A stretch of 64,000 bases of DNA, from contig NZ_JACIBU010000001.1 in assembly GCF_014195485.1 (NCBI RefSeq), positions 1,736,001 through 1,800,000 of the forward strand. The letters run 5' to 3'. Numbering within the stretch: position 1 is the first letter of the stretch; every line of letters begins with the position of its first letter. Shown piece by piece: positions 63,359 to 64,000 of the stretch. Under the pieces are notes generated by a model. It saw nothing but the letters and a program-made list of their open reading frames with translations. It was not told where the DNA came from and searched no databases. The DNA comes from Modestobacter versicolor (GTDB lineage Bacteria; Actinomycetota; Actinomycetes; Mycobacteriales; Geodermatophilaceae). The position numbers and the translations under genes are program-made.

Positions 63359-63796
63359 TCAGGCCCCGACGAGGACGGTGTTCAGCACCGCGGCGTCGTC
63401 CTCGTCCAGGGCGGCTTCCGGGCCGGTGAGGATCAGGTCGGCGAAGCCGCCGTCGTTCTCCATCACGGTGATCGTGTACAGCCGCTCGGTCGCCGAGGAG
63501 TTGACGATGTGGTGCACCGAGGTGGCCGGCAGCACGATGACGTCGCCCGGCCCGAGGTCGGCGACGTGCTGGTCGCTGTGGGCCCGCGCCGTCCCCTTGA
63601 GGACGACGAAGGTCTCGGTCGACTCCTCGTGCGAGTTGTCCGGCTGCGAGCCTCCCGGCTCCCAGATCTCCAGGACGACGGTCGTGCTGGAGCCGTCCGC
63701 CGGGCCGGACAGCACGGCGAGCCGCACCGTGCGGTTGTCGCCGATGTAGTGCGGGGTGATCTGGGCGAGGGACTTGACGACGGGCGCGGCGGCCAC
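63359..63796 (-). CDS. Cupin-domain protein
   Basis: A 145-residue single cupin: PDNSHEESTETFVVLKGTAR (cupin motif 1) and PGDVIVLPATSVHHIVNSSA (motif 2), with the His/Glu metal ligands in place. It could be a sensor, isomerase or dioxygenase. It lies between the cysteine hydrolase and the AtzH-amidase fusion on the same strand, so it probably serves the same pathway. Confidence 0.85.
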   Translation of the reverse strand: MAAAPVVKSLAQITPHYIGDNRTVRLAVLSGPADGSSTTVVLEIWEPGGSQPDNSHEESTETFVVLKGTARAHSDQHVADLGPGDVIVLPATSVHHIVNSSATERLYTITVMENDGGFADLILTGPEAALDEDDAAVLNTVLVGA

Positions 63797-63830
63797 GGGT
63801 TTCTCCTGTCTGCGGGGTTCGGCGGGTGGG

Positions 63831-64000
63831 TCAGGTGAGCCCGGCGAGCAGCTCGGCCGAGGTGGTGGTGAAGCCGAAGCACTGGCGGACGTTGTAGAGC
63901 GTCGCCTGGGTGCAGAACTCCGGTGAGGTGGTGCCGCACAGGTCCTCGACCAGGACGACGTCGTAGCCCAGGCAGGCCGCGTCGACGAGCGTGGCGAGCA
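63831..64000 (-). CDS. Isochorismatase-like cysteine hydrolase, C-terminal part (window edge)
   Basis: The last 56 codons of an isochorismatase-family hydrolase: DAACLGYDVVLVEDLCGTTS, then PEFCTQATLYNVRQCFGFTT. This is the C-terminal pattern of cysteine hydrolases (for example biuret or ureidoacrylate hydrolases, nicotinamidases). The catalytic Asp-Lys-Cys lie outside the window. First visible gene of the cysteine hydrolase-cupin-amidase set. Confidence 0.78.
   Translation of the reverse strand, partial: LATLVDAACLGYDVVLVEDLCGTTSPEFCTQATLYNVRQCFGFTTTSAELLAGLT

Overview
The window is very GC-rich, strongly codon-biased DNA from an actinobacterium. GTG starts are frequent, SD sites are of the GGAGG type, and several genes appear to be leaderless. 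The backbone gene order (valS ... clpX-clpP2-clpP1-tig ... rpiB, a Rv2466c-type nitroreductase, pepN, DUF5130, HNH protein, glbO, aglA ... thioesterase, ettA, ssb) matches the order I recall for Mycobacterium tuberculosis Rv2448c to Rv2478c. Protein style and intergenic repeats point to a Geodermatophilaceae-like genus (Blastococcus, Geodermatophilus, Modestobacter). That genus-level guess is an inference.

Layout. 1-8.2 kb: end of valS, a membrane protein, a DUF559 protein, then the proteostasis block clpX, clpP2-clpP1 and tig, with a candidate SigR-type promoter at clpX and a ClgR-type operator at clpP1. 8.1-8.3 kb: tRNA-Pro(UGG) and tRNA-Gly(UCC). 8.3-14.9 kb: a probable genomic island inserted at tRNA-Gly. 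A degenerate 52-nt copy of the tRNA 3' half sits at 14941-14992, and between the two lie a SnoaL protein, a Gfo/Idh/MocA oxidoreductase, an HxlR pseudogene relic, a TerC/Alx transporter, and a TetR-controlled pair of short-chain dehydrogenases. No integrase remains. 15-29 kb: accessory metabolism and signalling: an epoxide hydrolase with a divergent WYL regulator; an operon of VOC, DHFR-like, DUF2255 and phosphotransferase proteins; an amidase; an ECF sigma factor with a SnoaL tail; a two-component system; a frameshifted DUF4097 gene; an MMPL exporter; and an Eis-like acetyltransferase.

29-47 kb: rpiB, a DUF429/metallo-hydrolase pair, an SDR, the mycothiol-linked DsbA-fold protein, pepN, DUF5130 with a possible cytochrome oxidase subunit CtaJ, an amidase, kynureninase, an HNH protein, prolyl oligopeptidase, an MFS exporter overlapping glbO, and a GH13 alpha-glucosidase. 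The MFS gene and the glucosidase gene appear to start at CTG codons. 47-57 kb: an orphan double-ATPase ABC protein, a roadblock protein, the biotin ECF transporter bioY-bioM-bioN followed by a MOSC protein, a thioesterase, a 2OG-Fe(II) oxygenase, a tyrosine phosphatase, ettA and ssb. 57-64 kb: a methyltransferase, tRNA-Arg(UCU), a TetR regulator with two clear operators and its divergent target, a PNPOx-like protein, a secreted or anchored trypsin-like protease, and at the right edge a minus-strand set of cysteine hydrolase (partial), cupin and an AtzH-amidase fusion that looks like amide or urea-type nitrogen scavenging.

The most unusual items are the integrase-less tRNA-Gly island, the two CTG starts, the AtzH-amidase cluster, the orphan ABC protein with a degenerate first signature motif, and a dispersed hairpin repeat seen three times.
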